NCBI RefSeq assembly: GCF_002154695.1
Contig: NZ_MTAV01000135.1
Location: 1-64,000 of the forward strand
From: Nostoc sp. T09
Lineage (GTDB): Bacteria; Cyanobacteriota; Cyanobacteriia; Cyanobacteriales; Nostocaceae
Direction: 5' to 3'
DNA length: 64,000 bases
Part shown: positions 35,209 through 44,072 of the stretch, piece after piece
How positions within the stretch are numbered: the first letter of the stretch is position 1
Layout of the letters: the number at the start of each line of letters is the position of its first letter
The notes under the pieces: generated by a model
Told to the model about the DNA's origin: nothing
What the model saw: only the letters and a program-made list of their open reading frames with translations
Databases searched by the model: none
Program-made: the position numbers and the translations under genes

Positions 35209-36002
35209 TAATAAACATAAGGATTTTTGGGTTGGGGAATATTCTTTAGGGAATTAGCAGCGATAGTGAGTTGGCGTTTACCTGAGAGAGTTTCTGTGAT
35301 CATTTGTCCTTCTACTTCCAGCCAAGTATCCGCTGGGTATTGATTGCTGGTGTTTGGAAGTTTTACGGGTAATCCTGCGGGATAGGCGTCTGCGGCGCAG
35401 CAAGTGATGACAAATCTGGCCAAGAACAAATATTCTTTTCCTAGTTCTGGTGGGTGAATCACAAATCCCTGCACCTTGACTTTTTGTCCAGTATATGCAT
35501 CCGGCTCTGGATAGACATTGAGTGTGCGTACCCAATCTACGAGCGATCGCTCCTCTGGGCGAATGGTAGCCCGAAATGCTTGAGGTTGGGCGCGTGTTGC
35601 AGCGACTAACTCTGTCACACCACGGTCGAGGGCGGTTTGGCTGGCAAAGACACGGGGGGTAATTGTTAATCCTAAAATTGCTGCGGTTAACATCAAAGCA
35701 CTACCCCAACCAGGAGGAAATAAAGTTAAATGCTGGGGGTTGGGTGCCTCATCTCGAGGTCGTCGCTGCCAAAGTTGCCCAGCCTTGAAAAAACCCACAA
35801 TTAACAAACCAATAGCACCCAAAATTGCTAACCAAAAATAATCGGGGTGAATCAATAAGTTCAATTTGCCACTCACCCAATATTTTAAGATTAAAACTCC
35901 CCAAGCTATGATTGCCCAAACATCCAGCCAAGGCATTAACAGATTTCGGAGTTTGGATTTGGGATTTGGGTTGGAATTTAGGGGTAAAGAGTCATTTGTC
36001 AT
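35208..36002 (-). CDS. TIGR03943/DUF1980 membrane protein
   Basis: 264 residues with N-terminal membrane helices (near 30-45, 55-70 and 98-112) and a soluble C-terminal domain (about 150-260) containing FVITCCAADAYPAGLPV, a Cys-Cys motif typical of the family, and the OB-like KVQGFVIHPPELG. It pairs with the DUF318 permease encoded just upstream, as YcgQ with YcgR in Bacillus; function is not established, though metal or redox cargo has been suggested for such pairs. The ATG at 36002 lies inside heptamer repeats, and the first 20 codons read through two repeat types; the ATG at 35936 (MPWLDVW) may be the ancestral start. Confidence 0.87.
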   Translation of the reverse strand: MTNDSLPLNSNPNPKSKLRNLLMPWLDVWAIIAWGVLILKYWVSGKLNLLIHPDYFWLAILGAIGLLIVGFFKAGQLWQRRPRDEAPNPQHLTLFPPGWGSALMLTAAILGLTITPRVFASQTALDRGVTELVAATRAQPQAFRATIRPEERSLVDWVRTLNVYPEPDAYTGQKVKVQGFVIHPPELGKEYLFLARFVITCCAADAYPAGLPVKLPNTSNQYPADTWLEVEGQMITETLSGKRQLTIAANSLKNIPQPKNPYVY

Positions 36003-36025
36003 TTGTCATTTGTCCTTTGTCATTG
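35952..36025. repeat. STRR heptamers overlapping a gene start
   Basis: Two arrays: TTTGGAT, TTGGGAT, TTGGGTT (35952-35972), and GTCATTT x3, GTCCTTT, GTCATTG (35991-36025). On the minus strand the second reads as ATGACAA repeats and provides the annotated start codon of the DUF1980 gene; the first encodes its NSNPNPKSK stretch. Confidence 0.85.
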
Positions 36026-36136
36026 GACTCTGGCCTATTGCTTATTGCTTCTTGTAGGGGCGAGTTTAATCGATAGATCTCATTGCCAACTGAATATTTC
36101 ATAAAACCCGTCCCTACTGACTTTTGACTAATTAAT

Positions 36137-37192
36137 TTACAGAACGTGCAAATTCAAGAATAAGGTAAACAGAAATGTTAGTAACCCTGCTAAAGCAAAT
36201 AGATAAAATAAAGCCTTTGCTTTGAAAATTGATAACATCAAACCAATACCTTTGATATCAATCATCGGACCAAAGACTAGAAAAGCTAACAGGGAACCAC
36301 TAGTAAAAGTCGAGGCGAAAGAAAGGGCAAAGAATGAATCGACTGTAGAACAAATTGACACTGCTGCTGCTAATATCAGCATGGCCACAATTGAACTAAT
36401 TGGGCCAGCACCCAGACTGAGAATTACTTCCCTTGGTGCTAGCACTTGAATTGTAGCTGCGATCGCACTTCCGAGAACCATTACTCCGCCTAATTCCCGT
36501 AGTTCTTGAACGATATTATCTACTACCAAACGCAGTTTATCTGAGAGGGGTTTATTACCAGGAGATGATGGGGTGGTTCCTGGGATTAAATTACTATCTA
36601 TTCGCGTAGTTAAGCTAGCTTTTCCTCCCAGTAAATAAGTTCCAGACTTCAACAAAGTAGAACCTGTTGTATCCTGTTGTGTTTGATAACGTCGTCCACG
36701 GCGTGTCGGTTCAGTCTGTGCTGGGGGATTAAACTTGAGGTAACGAGCGATCGCTGGTTGGACAATGGGACTCAAGTCTTTTTGAAAACTAAAAACAAAA
36801 CCAACAATTGTCGCGATCAGTAAAGAAAATACGACGCGTAATACCACTATTTCTGGCTGATCTCGAAACGCCGTCCAAGTTGCCCAAATCACAATCGGGT
36901 TAATTGTTGGCGCTGCTAGCAAAAAACCAATTGCCACTGGTGTGGGTACTCCCTGCATCAGCAAGCGCCGCGCCACCGGCACATTACCGCACTCACACAC
37001 CGGAAACAAGAAGCCGATTGTGCTACCAAATAAAGCTCCTAATAGTGGATTTTTGGGCATTTTTTCTACCAGTTTGCGCTCATCTACAAAAAATAGCAGC
37101 ACACTGGAGAATAAAACTCCCAGAAGCAAAAAAGGCATCGCCTCGACTAGCAGACTCAGAAATAGGGTGAAACCATTGTTCAGTTGATTCAT
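36137..37192 (-). CDS. DUF318 permease
   Basis: 351 residues from the ATG at 37192 (a TTG five codons upstream is less likely). About eight membrane helices lie in two halves around a cytoplasmic loop (about 155-220). The first half has GFLFPVCECGNVPVARRLL and GFLLAAPTINPIV, the conserved Cys-x-Cys-Gly and AAPxxNP motifs of this permease family, which includes the organoarsenical exporter ArsP. The second half repeats the fold (SICSTVDSFFALSFA). The cargo is unknown here. Its partner DUF1980 protein follows 134 bases downstream on the same strand. Confidence 0.88.
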   Translation of the reverse strand: MNQLNNGFTLFLSLLVEAMPFLLLGVLFSSVLLFFVDERKLVEKMPKNPLLGALFGSTIGFLFPVCECGNVPVARRLLMQGVPTPVAIGFLLAAPTINPIVIWATWTAFRDQPEIVVLRVVFSLLIATIVGFVFSFQKDLSPIVQPAIARYLKFNPPAQTEPTRRGRRYQTQQDTTGSTLLKSGTYLLGGKASLTTRIDSNLIPGTTPSSPGNKPLSDKLRLVVDNIVQELRELGGVMVLGSAIAATIQVLAPREVILSLGAGPISSIVAMLILAAAVSICSTVDSFFALSFASTFTSGSLLAFLVFGPMIDIKGIGLMLSIFKAKALFYLFALAGLLTFLFTLFLNLHVL

Positions 37193-37764
37193 GGGTGTCG
37201 CAGTCAAAAGCGGTTTGGAGTTTTTAGATTATGCCTAGTCATTCTATCGAAATGGGGATCAAAAGCAGATGGAGGCAATTTAAGCTCATTTAAGCCAAAA
37301 GTTGATCTGGGGTTTATACTAGCGCTTCCGCACTAAAAAGCCATAGTTGCTTAAAGTTAATTATGTTTACTTGGGTGGATATACTGACAATTACCATTCT
37401 TAAGAATATCTGTCTTGTTAAATGGTTCCAATTATATAGGGTAATCACCTAATGTACTATATTTAATTCCCTATGTTTATACTTACTGCAATTTTGTTAG
37501 TTAGTGTGTTGACTTCCACGCATTTTTATAAAGGTTTCACAGTTTTTAAACATTTGGGGAGCAATGTTATTAGCCAGCGATCCTGAATTTTCTTAATTTT
37601 TAGCAACATTTCATCCTAGAGCCAGTTGCTAGACAAATATTTAACATAATACGTTCCGTAGTGCTGAGTTACTGTAGCTCAAGTTAGGTATTGAACAAAG
37701 GCGAGCAGAGGCTAAAATGTTAGCTTATTGATTGCCAGATTTTATACAAAGTTAAGAGTCTCCA
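37193..37764. other. Intergenic region ahead of the kinase gene
   Basis: About 570 bases between the divergent permease and kinase genes. No ORF with coding character, no strong hairpin and no recognisable repeat could be seen. It is long enough to hold two promoters and a small RNA. Confidence 0.4.
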
Positions 37765-39123
37765 GTGCCACAAGATTTCAGTTCCCAAATATCACCACCA
37801 CTTTTATCTCAGGGTAGCGATCGCGATCTCGGTTTAGAGTCAACTCTCCAGGAACTGTCAATGTACAACTTCCAAGTGGAACTTAGCTGTACCGCTATAG
37901 AAGTTGCACGAATTTTTGAAAAGTACCCTTTGCTACCAGGCGCAATCTTACGAGAACAGGGAAAGTTCATCGGGATGATTTCGCGGCGACGACTGCTAGA
38001 ATTTTGGATTCGTCCCTACGGAAAAGAGTTGTTTTTCCGAGAACCATTGAGTATGCTCTACAGCTATGCACGCACATCAATTTTGCAGCTTCCAGATACG
38101 ACACCAGTTTTGACAGCGATGCAACTTACCTTAAGGCGATCGCCTGAACTTGTAGCAGAACCGGTGGTGGTACAAACTGCATCTGATACTTATAAATTGT
38201 TAGATATATACGAACTGAATCTTGCTTCTTGGCAAATTCGCGGCATAGAAACTCAAGTGCGCTATGAACGCAGCCAAACCCAAATGATTCAAAATGATAA
38301 AATGGCGAGTTTGGGACGTTTAGTAGATGGAGTGGCACACGAAATTTTAGACCCCGTGAATTTTATTTGGGGTAACTTAACTTATATCTCTAACTATAGC
38401 CAGGACTTGCTCAAACTTATAGCAGCTTATGACCAAGAGTCATCTGGTACTTTCAATTACATCAATAATCTTAAAGAAGAGATTGAATTTGAATTTTTAG
38501 AAGAAGATTTGTCAAAAGCCCTACTTAGTATACGTACTGGGGCTGAAAGATTAAAAAAACTCGTCACTAGTTTACAAAACTTCTGTCATATCGATGACGT
38601 TTATCCCAAGCCAGGAGATTTACACGCTTGTCTAGATAGTATTGTCTTATTAATTAATAGTCGGATTCAAGGAGAAATTGAGATAGTTAGAAACTATGGA
38701 CACTTGCCACCAGTTTATTGCTTTATGGGGCAATTGAGCCAAGTATTAATGAATATTTTTAGTGAATCTATAGATAGCTTGCTGAATGAGATCGTGCGGC
38801 ATCAGTTTCATCCAGAAAATACAAACAGTATTGACAAACCACGAATTGAGATTACTACAAAAATTATTTCCCAGGAAGCAACTAAATCAGGAGCGCCAGA
38901 TTCTCGCTGGATTTCTATTTGCATTGCTGACAATGGTCCTGGTATGTCTCAGCAGTTACAACAGCAAATTATTGAATCTTTCTCGATGGAGAAAAGGGCT
39001 GATAAAACAACTAGTTTAGCTGTGAGTTATCGAATTGTTACTGCCAAACATGGAGGTAAATTAAAATTGCGATCGCAACTTGGCCAGGGTACTGAATTTG
39101 AAATCTTATTACCCTTGCTGTAA
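37765..39123 (+). CDS. Histidine kinase-like protein with degraded ATP-binding motifs
   Basis: 452 residues. The N-terminus (about 30-155) resembles paired CBS-like sensor segments (EKYPLLPGAILREQGKFIGMI). The dimerisation and phospho-acceptor helix has MASLGRLVDGVAHEILDPVN with H192. The HATPase domain is present, but its motifs are altered. The N box reads QVLMNIFSESIDSL, with Glu at 334 where Asn is expected. G1 is intact (DNGPGM, 389-394). The G2 region reads RADKTTSLAVSY instead of a GTGLGLS-type loop. ATP binding may be weak or lost. The start is GTG. The gene lies ahead of a Hlip and phycobiliprotein gene. Cytoplasmic. Confidence 0.85.
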   Translation: MPQDFSSQISPPLLSQGSDRDLGLESTLQELSMYNFQVELSCTAIEVARIFEKYPLLPGAILREQGKFIGMISRRRLLEFWIRPYGKELFFREPLSMLYSYARTSILQLPDTTPVLTAMQLTLRRSPELVAEPVVVQTASDTYKLLDIYELNLASWQIRGIETQVRYERSQTQMIQNDKMASLGRLVDGVAHEILDPVNFIWGNLTYISNYSQDLLKLIAAYDQESSGTFNYINNLKEEIEFEFLEEDLSKALLSIRTGAERLKKLVTSLQNFCHIDDVYPKPGDLHACLDSIVLLINSRIQGEIEIVRNYGHLPPVYCFMGQLSQVLMNIFSESIDSLLNEIVRHQFHPENTNSIDKPRIEITTKIISQEATKSGAPDSRWISICIADNGPGMSQQLQQQIIESFSMEKRADKTTSLAVSYRIVTAKHGGKLKLRSQLGQGTEFEILLPLL

Positions 39124-39300
39124 TTAAACTGGGAAACAATACTCTTTGATAAAGATAGGATTAGCGATCGCACCTTAGATTAGCGATAAGTTCACTATCT
39201 CATAGTTTGTTGATCAACTATGGGCGATCGCTAGAGTTTGCTCTGGTTACATCTTGGCAATTTTTGGTGCTAGATGCGAAAGCTCATGACATTTATCAGC

Positions 39301-39399
39301 TTAACCATCATATCTATTTGGATCTTTTTTCTCCTTTTTTTTATCAGGATCTTTTTTGGGTTTCTTAGCTTCTCTGTTACCCTTTTGTTCTTTCGACAT
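39301..39399 (-). CDS. Small lysine-rich basic protein (32 aa)
   Basis: Short gene with a good ribosome site (GGAG, 6 bases before the ATG at 39399). The product starts MSKEQKGNREAKKPKK and is about 40% Lys, with no hydrophobic segment. Small proteins starting in this way (KEQK-NREAKKPKK) recur in cyanobacteria in my recollection, with no assigned function; nucleic-acid binding is a guess from charge. It lies between the kinase gene and the Hlip gene, on the strand of the latter. Confidence 0.65.
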   Translation of the reverse strand: MSKEQKGNREAKKPKKDPDKKKEKKDPNRYDG

Positions 39400-39476
39400 T
39401 ATTTTTCTCCAAATAAATTAATGAGTAAAATGGCTAGATTGCCAATCAGGTATTTTCCAGTCCAGATATCTTCAAA

Positions 39477-39656
39477 TTACAGAATGTCCCAAAAGTGCAG
39501 AAAGCCGTGACCAGAAAATACTTCAATTAAGATGATGGCTAAAAACCCAATCATTGCTAGGCGACCGTTCAAAATTTCCACCTGAGGAGTAAAACCTCCA
39601 AACCAAGCATTGCGTTGCTCTGAATTCAACTGTTTTACTTTTGTTGTGTTTGGCAT
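39477..39656 (-). CDS. High-light-inducible protein (Hlip/SCP)
   Basis: 59-residue one-helix chlorophyll-binding protein. The signature EILNGRLAMIGFLAIIL contains the ExxNGRxAMIGF motif that ligates chlorophyll in the Hlip/ELIP/LHC superfamily. The N-terminal NAWFGGFTPQVE segment is also typical. Hlips pair as dimers, quench excess energy and accompany photosystem II assembly. The start is ATG 39656, with GGAG 8 bases upstream. The gene lies 106 bases after an ApcA-like gene on the same strand, so joint stress or light regulation is possible. Confidence 0.93.
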   Translation of the reverse strand: MPNTTKVKQLNSEQRNAWFGGFTPQVEILNGRLAMIGFLAIILIEVFSGHGFLHFWDIL

Positions 39657-39762
39657 CAATATGACTCCAAATTTTTCAATTTCTTGTAGGCTTTAGTCTC
39701 GAATAAATCAAAGATTTTGCGAGGCTATTAACAGAAAGCTATAGCCGCAAAAGATTATTACC

Positions 39763-40248
39763 TTACTGCATAGCAGCGATTATGAAGTCGAAGTAAGAAT
39801 TAACTTCACTAACATCTTCAGCAGACATCATGGAAGTGGCAAAGTTCTTCATCGCACGGATACTTTCAGCAACGGCTTCAATCGGAGTACCAAGAGATTT
39901 GTACATTTCGCGGACACCAATAACACCAATCTCTTGAATCGGCGTGGCATCACCAACTACGATACTATAAGTTACCAAGCGCAGGTAGTAATCCATGTCC
40001 CGCAGACAAGTCGCAGTCATTTCCTGTCCGTAGGCGTTACCACCAGGCGAGACAATATCTGGACGCTTTTGAAATAGTTGGTTCCCAGATTGCTTAATAA
40101 TGCGCTCGCGGTTCTCTGTTAAAACTTTGGCAAGGCGCAGACGACGGCCACCATTTGTGCTAAAGTCTTTAATCTGTTCTGTCTCCCCAGGTGTGAGATA
40201 GCGAGCTTCAGAGTCTGCATTTAAAATTGACTTCATGATTAAACTCAT
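39763..40248 (-). CDS. Allophycocyanin alpha-subunit paralogue (ApcA-like)
   Basis: 161-residue phycobiliprotein. The globin-like fold with [17 protein letters not shown] carries the chromophore-binding Cys near position 84 of this reading, and [17 protein letters not shown] is the ApcA-type segment. It is closer to ApcA than to ApcD or ApcF by these motifs. The start has a near-perfect site, GGAGGAGG, 6 bases ahead. No apcB, apcC or apcE is adjacent, so this is not the core apc operon but a separate paralogue, as in ApcA2-type genes of Nostocales, perhaps used under particular light or cell states. Substitutions such as [14 protein letters not shown] separate it from standard ApcA. Confidence 0.9.
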   Translation of the reverse strand: MSLIMKSILNADSEARYLTPGETEQIKDFSTNGGRRLRLAKVLTENRERIIKQSGNQLFQKRPDIVSPGGNAYGQEMTATCLRDMDYYLRLVTYSIVVGDATPIQEIGVIGVREMYKSLGTPIEAVAESIRAMKNFATSMMSAEDVSEVNSYFDFIIAAMQ

Positions 40249-40542
40249 TAACAGCCTCCTCCAAAAAAATAAAATTATATTTGCTTGCTCAGAATTCCAT
40301 AAAGCTGCTTCACTAGTAAGCTGAGAAAAAAGCTGCTAGTGAAAGTTTCAGTTACTTTTGATTAAGGCTTAGAAGCCTAGACGCTAAAATAGTGCTTATA
40401 GTCATCAGCAAAATAATCTGCATCTCAACCAACAAGCAAATTTTTTCATCTAATAACTAAAGTAATTGGCAAAATTCAAAAAACTAATTTGCTGAAATTA
40501 AATTGTCTTTGTGCATTCCAGCATTGGATATTTTTGTATCAC

Positions 40543-40821
40543 TTAGATTAAGCCTGTGATATTTTTTCTTCTCAGGTTCAACCAATTTAGATTGGCACTA
40601 CCTAAATTTGAATTGTTCAAATTTGATCCAGTAAAGTTTACTTCCCTGAAATTGGCTTTAATTAGGCTTATTTTTCTCAAATCCGCTTGCCTAAAATTTC
40701 TTTTACTGGCTGCATATAAATTCAAAATTTCCTTGGCATCCAAATTGGCTGCCTCGCAACGTGTAGCGTTATCGCTTTTGTCTACCTTTGATTGTATGTC
40801 ATAATCTGCAATTTTGCTCAA
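40543..40821 (-). CDS. Short pentapeptide-repeat protein
   Basis: 92 residues if translation starts at the TTG at 40821. An N-terminal helix-rich part (KEILNLYAASKRNF) precedes about eight pentapeptide repeats: ADLRK, ISLIK, ANFRE, VNFTG, SNLNN, SNLGS, ANLNW, LNLRR. Full proteins of this kind usually have 20 or more repeats, so this one is short or truncated. The proposed start lies within the palindrome AATCTGCAAT / ATTGCAGATT (40803-40831) and has no ribosome site, so the real start is uncertain. The function of such repeats is structural or inhibitory; unknown here. Confidence 0.6.
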   Translation of the reverse strand: MSKIADYDIQSKVDKSDNATRCEAANLDAKEILNLYAASKRNFRQADLRKISLIKANFREVNFTGSNLNNSNLGSANLNWLNLRRKNITGLI

Positions 40822-41009
40822 ATTGCAGATTCATATAAACTGACTGCTCAAATATTCGTCTATATTAAGATTCTAGAAGACCACCGAATTTTTTTAGCTG
40901 CACAGGTTGCTTACACATATTTAAAGAAAAAATATGTTTGAGAGTTCAAGCTAAAACACTTGTTTACTATGCTTATGGCGGTCTTCTAATTTTATCAAAA
41001 TTACATTAT

Positions 41010-42509
41010 TTACAATGTCGCTTGCAGTAAATTTTCCCCACGTTGGTAAATTTCTCTGGCATAGTCAGTCCAAGTACCGTGTCCCCAATAACGAAAGCAA
41101 CTAGTTTGCAGTAATAAGTTATGTAGAAGAAGATTGCGGTAACTGGATTGTCTAGTTATCGATTCTGCTGTTGAATTAACTAATAATTTATCCACCTTTT
41201 CATGGAATGAACTACTTAATTGATACATCGGAGAGAGAACATTTTCGTATCCTTTCACCCAACTTATGTGATTAGTCCATGAAGCTCCATCTAGATGAAA
41301 ATTGGGGTTAGTTTGCTTTAATTCTAGAATGGCATTCTCTACAGCTTCAGGTTGAGCATTATCAGGTGAAACTCGCTCCCAAATATAATGTTGTCCTGCT
41401 GGCTGACAAGTGGGATAATCTTCAGCTTTACAGCCAGCAGCTTCTATTAATTCCATATATTCTGTACCACACATTCCGACTACGCCTGCTTTTCCACCAC
41501 CATGATTCACCATATCCCACCAAGCTTGTTTGAAAGCGCTGGGAAATTCATTCATCATCACACCCCCATTTTCTCCATCTCCTATTTGGCTGACAATTGG
41601 AGGTACTAATGCATTTCCTACTTGTTGTTTAGATAGGGTTTTGGCTTCATAATAAGGTTGCATCTGAGCAACTAATTTAGTGTCAGAACCTTGGGTTTTA
41701 ATTAAAGCGGTAATGCTAATTGTCTCACCTTGAGAATTACGGGCAATTAGACGGTGTGGTAAATGTTTGTAGCTAAGAGGTTGTCCGCTAATTGTTTCTA
41801 CAGAATGTTCTTGAACCAGTAGCCAACGATATCCACATTCTTTGAGTGCCTTGACAAATTCAAATAGAGTATCAGGATGATTTGGCAAGTGCATTTCTGG
41901 TGGAGAAAATCCTTTAACTCGGGCTAATGCTTCCCAACCAAAAATTGCGGCAAAATACTGTTGCCATGCCACGATTTGCAATTTAATGTCTGCTATGGGA
42001 GTGGAAGGAATCACAGCATGACTCCACATTGTCCCCAGCCACTCTACATAAGGTTGATAGGTGGGATCGCAAGTGATGCGCTTGAGGTTATCTATAATGT
42101 CACTGCGTCCCATTTGCCTGAGTCCCCAAAAAAGATTACCAGAGTAATCCAACATGACGCGAGGATTGCAACCTTGACTGACGAGTTCGGGAATGAAATC
42201 TCCCATGCGGCTGTAACAATAGGCAAAAGGCCCGGCATTGTGATTATCACCTTCGCCTGGATGATCAAACATATATTGCAGATTGCTAATCAATCCACCA
42301 TCATACCCAGCAGGTATAGTTGGCTGGTGCATATGTAAGGCGATCGCAAATCCAGCGTTAATATCTTCTAAACGGAGATTTGTTTTTGGTAAAAATACTG
42401 GTGCATCATGGTTCACTACCGAGAGAACCTCTGTTTCCCAACCAGAAATATTCGGTAAGCCATCTATAATTTCGGGCAAAGCGGGGAGAGTATGAGGCAA
42501 TGTCAGCAT
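41010..42509 (-). CDS. Glycoside hydrolase family 57-type protein
   Basis: 499 residues. It shows the GH57 seven-stranded barrel pattern: GFAIALHMHQPTIP at strand 1 (His pair), MWSHAVIPSTP near residue 162, GFSPPEMHLPNHPDTL, and DGENGGVMMNEFPSAF near 315. GH57 enzymes include alpha-amylases, amylopullulanases and branching enzymes acting on glycogen-type alpha-glucans. The exact activity cannot be assigned here; many cyanobacterial relatives are labelled only as glycosyl hydrolase family 57. No signal peptide, so the enzyme is cytoplasmic. The upstream SDR gene is on the same strand, but a strong hairpin separates the two. Confidence 0.87.
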   Translation of the reverse strand: MLTLPHTLPALPEIIDGLPNISGWETEVLSVVNHDAPVFLPKTNLRLEDINAGFAIALHMHQPTIPAGYDGGLISNLQYMFDHPGEGDNHNAGPFAYCYSRMGDFIPELVSQGCNPRVMLDYSGNLFWGLRQMGRSDIIDNLKRITCDPTYQPYVEWLGTMWSHAVIPSTPIADIKLQIVAWQQYFAAIFGWEALARVKGFSPPEMHLPNHPDTLFEFVKALKECGYRWLLVQEHSVETISGQPLSYKHLPHRLIARNSQGETISITALIKTQGSDTKLVAQMQPYYEAKTLSKQQVGNALVPPIVSQIGDGENGGVMMNEFPSAFKQAWWDMVNHGGGKAGVVGMCGTEYMELIEAAGCKAEDYPTCQPAGQHYIWERVSPDNAQPEAVENAILELKQTNPNFHLDGASWTNHISWVKGYENVLSPMYQLSSSFHEKVDKLLVNSTAESITRQSSYRNLLLHNLLLQTSCFRYWGHGTWTDYAREIYQRGENLLQATL

Positions 42510-42547
42510 TTCTGGTTGCTCCGAAACGAGGTATATCTTAATTCTCT

Positions 42548-42610
42548 AGATCCCCGACTTCTTGTAGACACCCGGAGGGTGGCTTCCCGAAGGGTAGAAG
42601 TCGGGGATCT
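42548..42610. repeat. Long-armed hairpin repeat (AGATCCCCGACTT family)
   Basis: Perfect 15-bp arms AGATCCCCGACTTCT and AGAAGTCGGGGATCT around a 33-base loop that itself contains CCCGGAGGG and CCCGAAGGG hairpin parts. It is related to the convergent terminator at 21408-21440. It sits between the SDR stop and GH57 start and can act as a terminator. Confidence 0.8.
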
Positions 42611-42631
42611 CCAGCAGTTATCTCCTGTATT

Positions 42632-43513
42632 CTACTTACGTGCAGATACAAAAGAAACCATGTTTCTCGATAAAAGCAAATCGCGTGTTATCAGGCTAAG
42701 TTTTTGGGTAAGTGTGCTCAGTAGGTTAGGCTGTTTGCTTCTAAAAGCTGGCGGAGTTGCCATTTGTAAAATCGGCTCTAACAACCAAGGTACAAGGCGC
42801 TGACACCAAACAGCCAGATGACTTTGCCATCCAACTAAAATTTCTGGTGAATCTCTTTGCAACCCAGCTACAAAAGTTTGTGCGACTTGCTGGGGAGTCG
42901 TCGGTATCACCCAGCGAAATAATTGAAAGCCTCGCACCATGTCTGTGTCTGTGAGCGAAGGCAGTAATGCTTGCACTTGAATATTGTATGGCGCTAGTTC
43001 CTGGCGTAAGGCTTGCGTAAATCCTAAAATTGCAAACTTGGTAGCTGAATAAGTTGCCATTGTGGGTGCAGCTATTTTACCCATCAAGCTGGACACATTG
43101 ACAATTGTTCCTTGTCTGTGGTTCGCCATACGTCGAGCCACCAGACTAGTTAGGTTGTACATCCCCAATAGATTTATGGAGATTTCTTCTTGAACTTGGG
43201 GAAGTTTAGATTGCAAAAACGAATTTTGGTATGCTACTCCCGCACAATTAACCAGTAAATGAATCGGGCCATAATTGCGCCAAAGTTGAGCAACAGCGAT
43301 ATTTACTTCAATTGTTTGAGTTAAATCTATCGGTACGATTGTAGCGGCTGTTCCCATCGCCTCGATTTGGGCGGCTACTTCCGCTAACTTTTGGCGATCG
43401 CGTGCCAATAATATCACACGCTTGATGCCTTGCTGTGCTAGTTCGAGAGCGATCGCACGCCCAATGCCACGAGAAGCCCCAGTAATTAAGGCAACCTTAC
43501 CTTGAATCTTCAT
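42632..43513 (-). CDS. Short-chain dehydrogenase/reductase
   Basis: 293-residue classical SDR. The cofactor motif TGASRGIGRAIA (12-24) and LLVNCAGVA (NAG-type) are present, as are the catalytic Ser in IVNVSSLMGK and the YSATK motif (Tyr and Lys). ARDRQKL after strand 2 favours NADPH. The C-terminal 60 residues extend beyond the core, with a hydrophobic part (VPWLLEPILQM), so membrane association is possible. The substrate is not known. The ATG has GGAGG 8 bases upstream. It is the first gene of a minus-strand pair with GH57. Confidence 0.9.
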   Translation of the reverse strand: MKIQGKVALITGASRGIGRAIALELAQQGIKRVILLARDRQKLAEVAAQIEAMGTAATIVPIDLTQTIEVNIAVAQLWRNYGPIHLLVNCAGVAYQNSFLQSKLPQVQEEISINLLGMYNLTSLVARRMANHRQGTIVNVSSLMGKIAAPTMATYSATKFAILGFTQALRQELAPYNIQVQALLPSLTDTDMVRGFQLFRWVIPTTPQQVAQTFVAGLQRDSPEILVGWQSHLAVWCQRLVPWLLEPILQMATPPAFRSKQPNLLSTLTQKLSLITRDLLLSRNMVSFVSARK

Positions 43514-44072
43514 GAGTTTTTACCTCCAAAATCTTCAGTCTTACCGCGTTCTCGCATCCGGAGGGTAAGACAAATTAGTAATCGTAATTCAAATCAAAAC
43601 TAAGCCTTTCACAAGGAGATATTTCTGCGTTAATCTACAATCCCTCATTTTCTCTAAACAGCAGAAATTTCTCACTTTCTATCGAAAACTCAACCATTTC
43701 CTCAATTGGCTGAATGGATATAGCTCATAGGTTTTTACATCTCCTTCATCAGAGCATTCACCAGCTAGTTGTCATACACACGTTAACAATTTAATCAAGG
43801 TATGGCAACATTTATTAATAAGCATTTCTTAATACTTGTTTACAACCAGTATATATATAGGCAAGATTTTTGGGATAAGTTTTGATTAATACTACTTGAG
43901 CAATATAGAAATTTCTTGACAATCGGTGTAAATTGCTGGCATTAATTCAATAAAATCAGCTATTTAGCCCCAATTGTGACAGCTTGCGTCATCGCTTAGA
44001 CATTAACTGTACATATAGTTTTGGAAACATCGCAGTAATGATTTATGTCAGCAAATTTACTAAATCCAAGTA
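43514..44072. other. Intergenic region without visible genes
   Basis: 559 bases between the divergent SDR gene and the membrane protein gene. AT-rich, with no ORF longer than a few codons in either direction that has coding character and no clear hairpin. A TATATATATAGGC segment near 43850 could contain a promoter. Confidence 0.4.
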
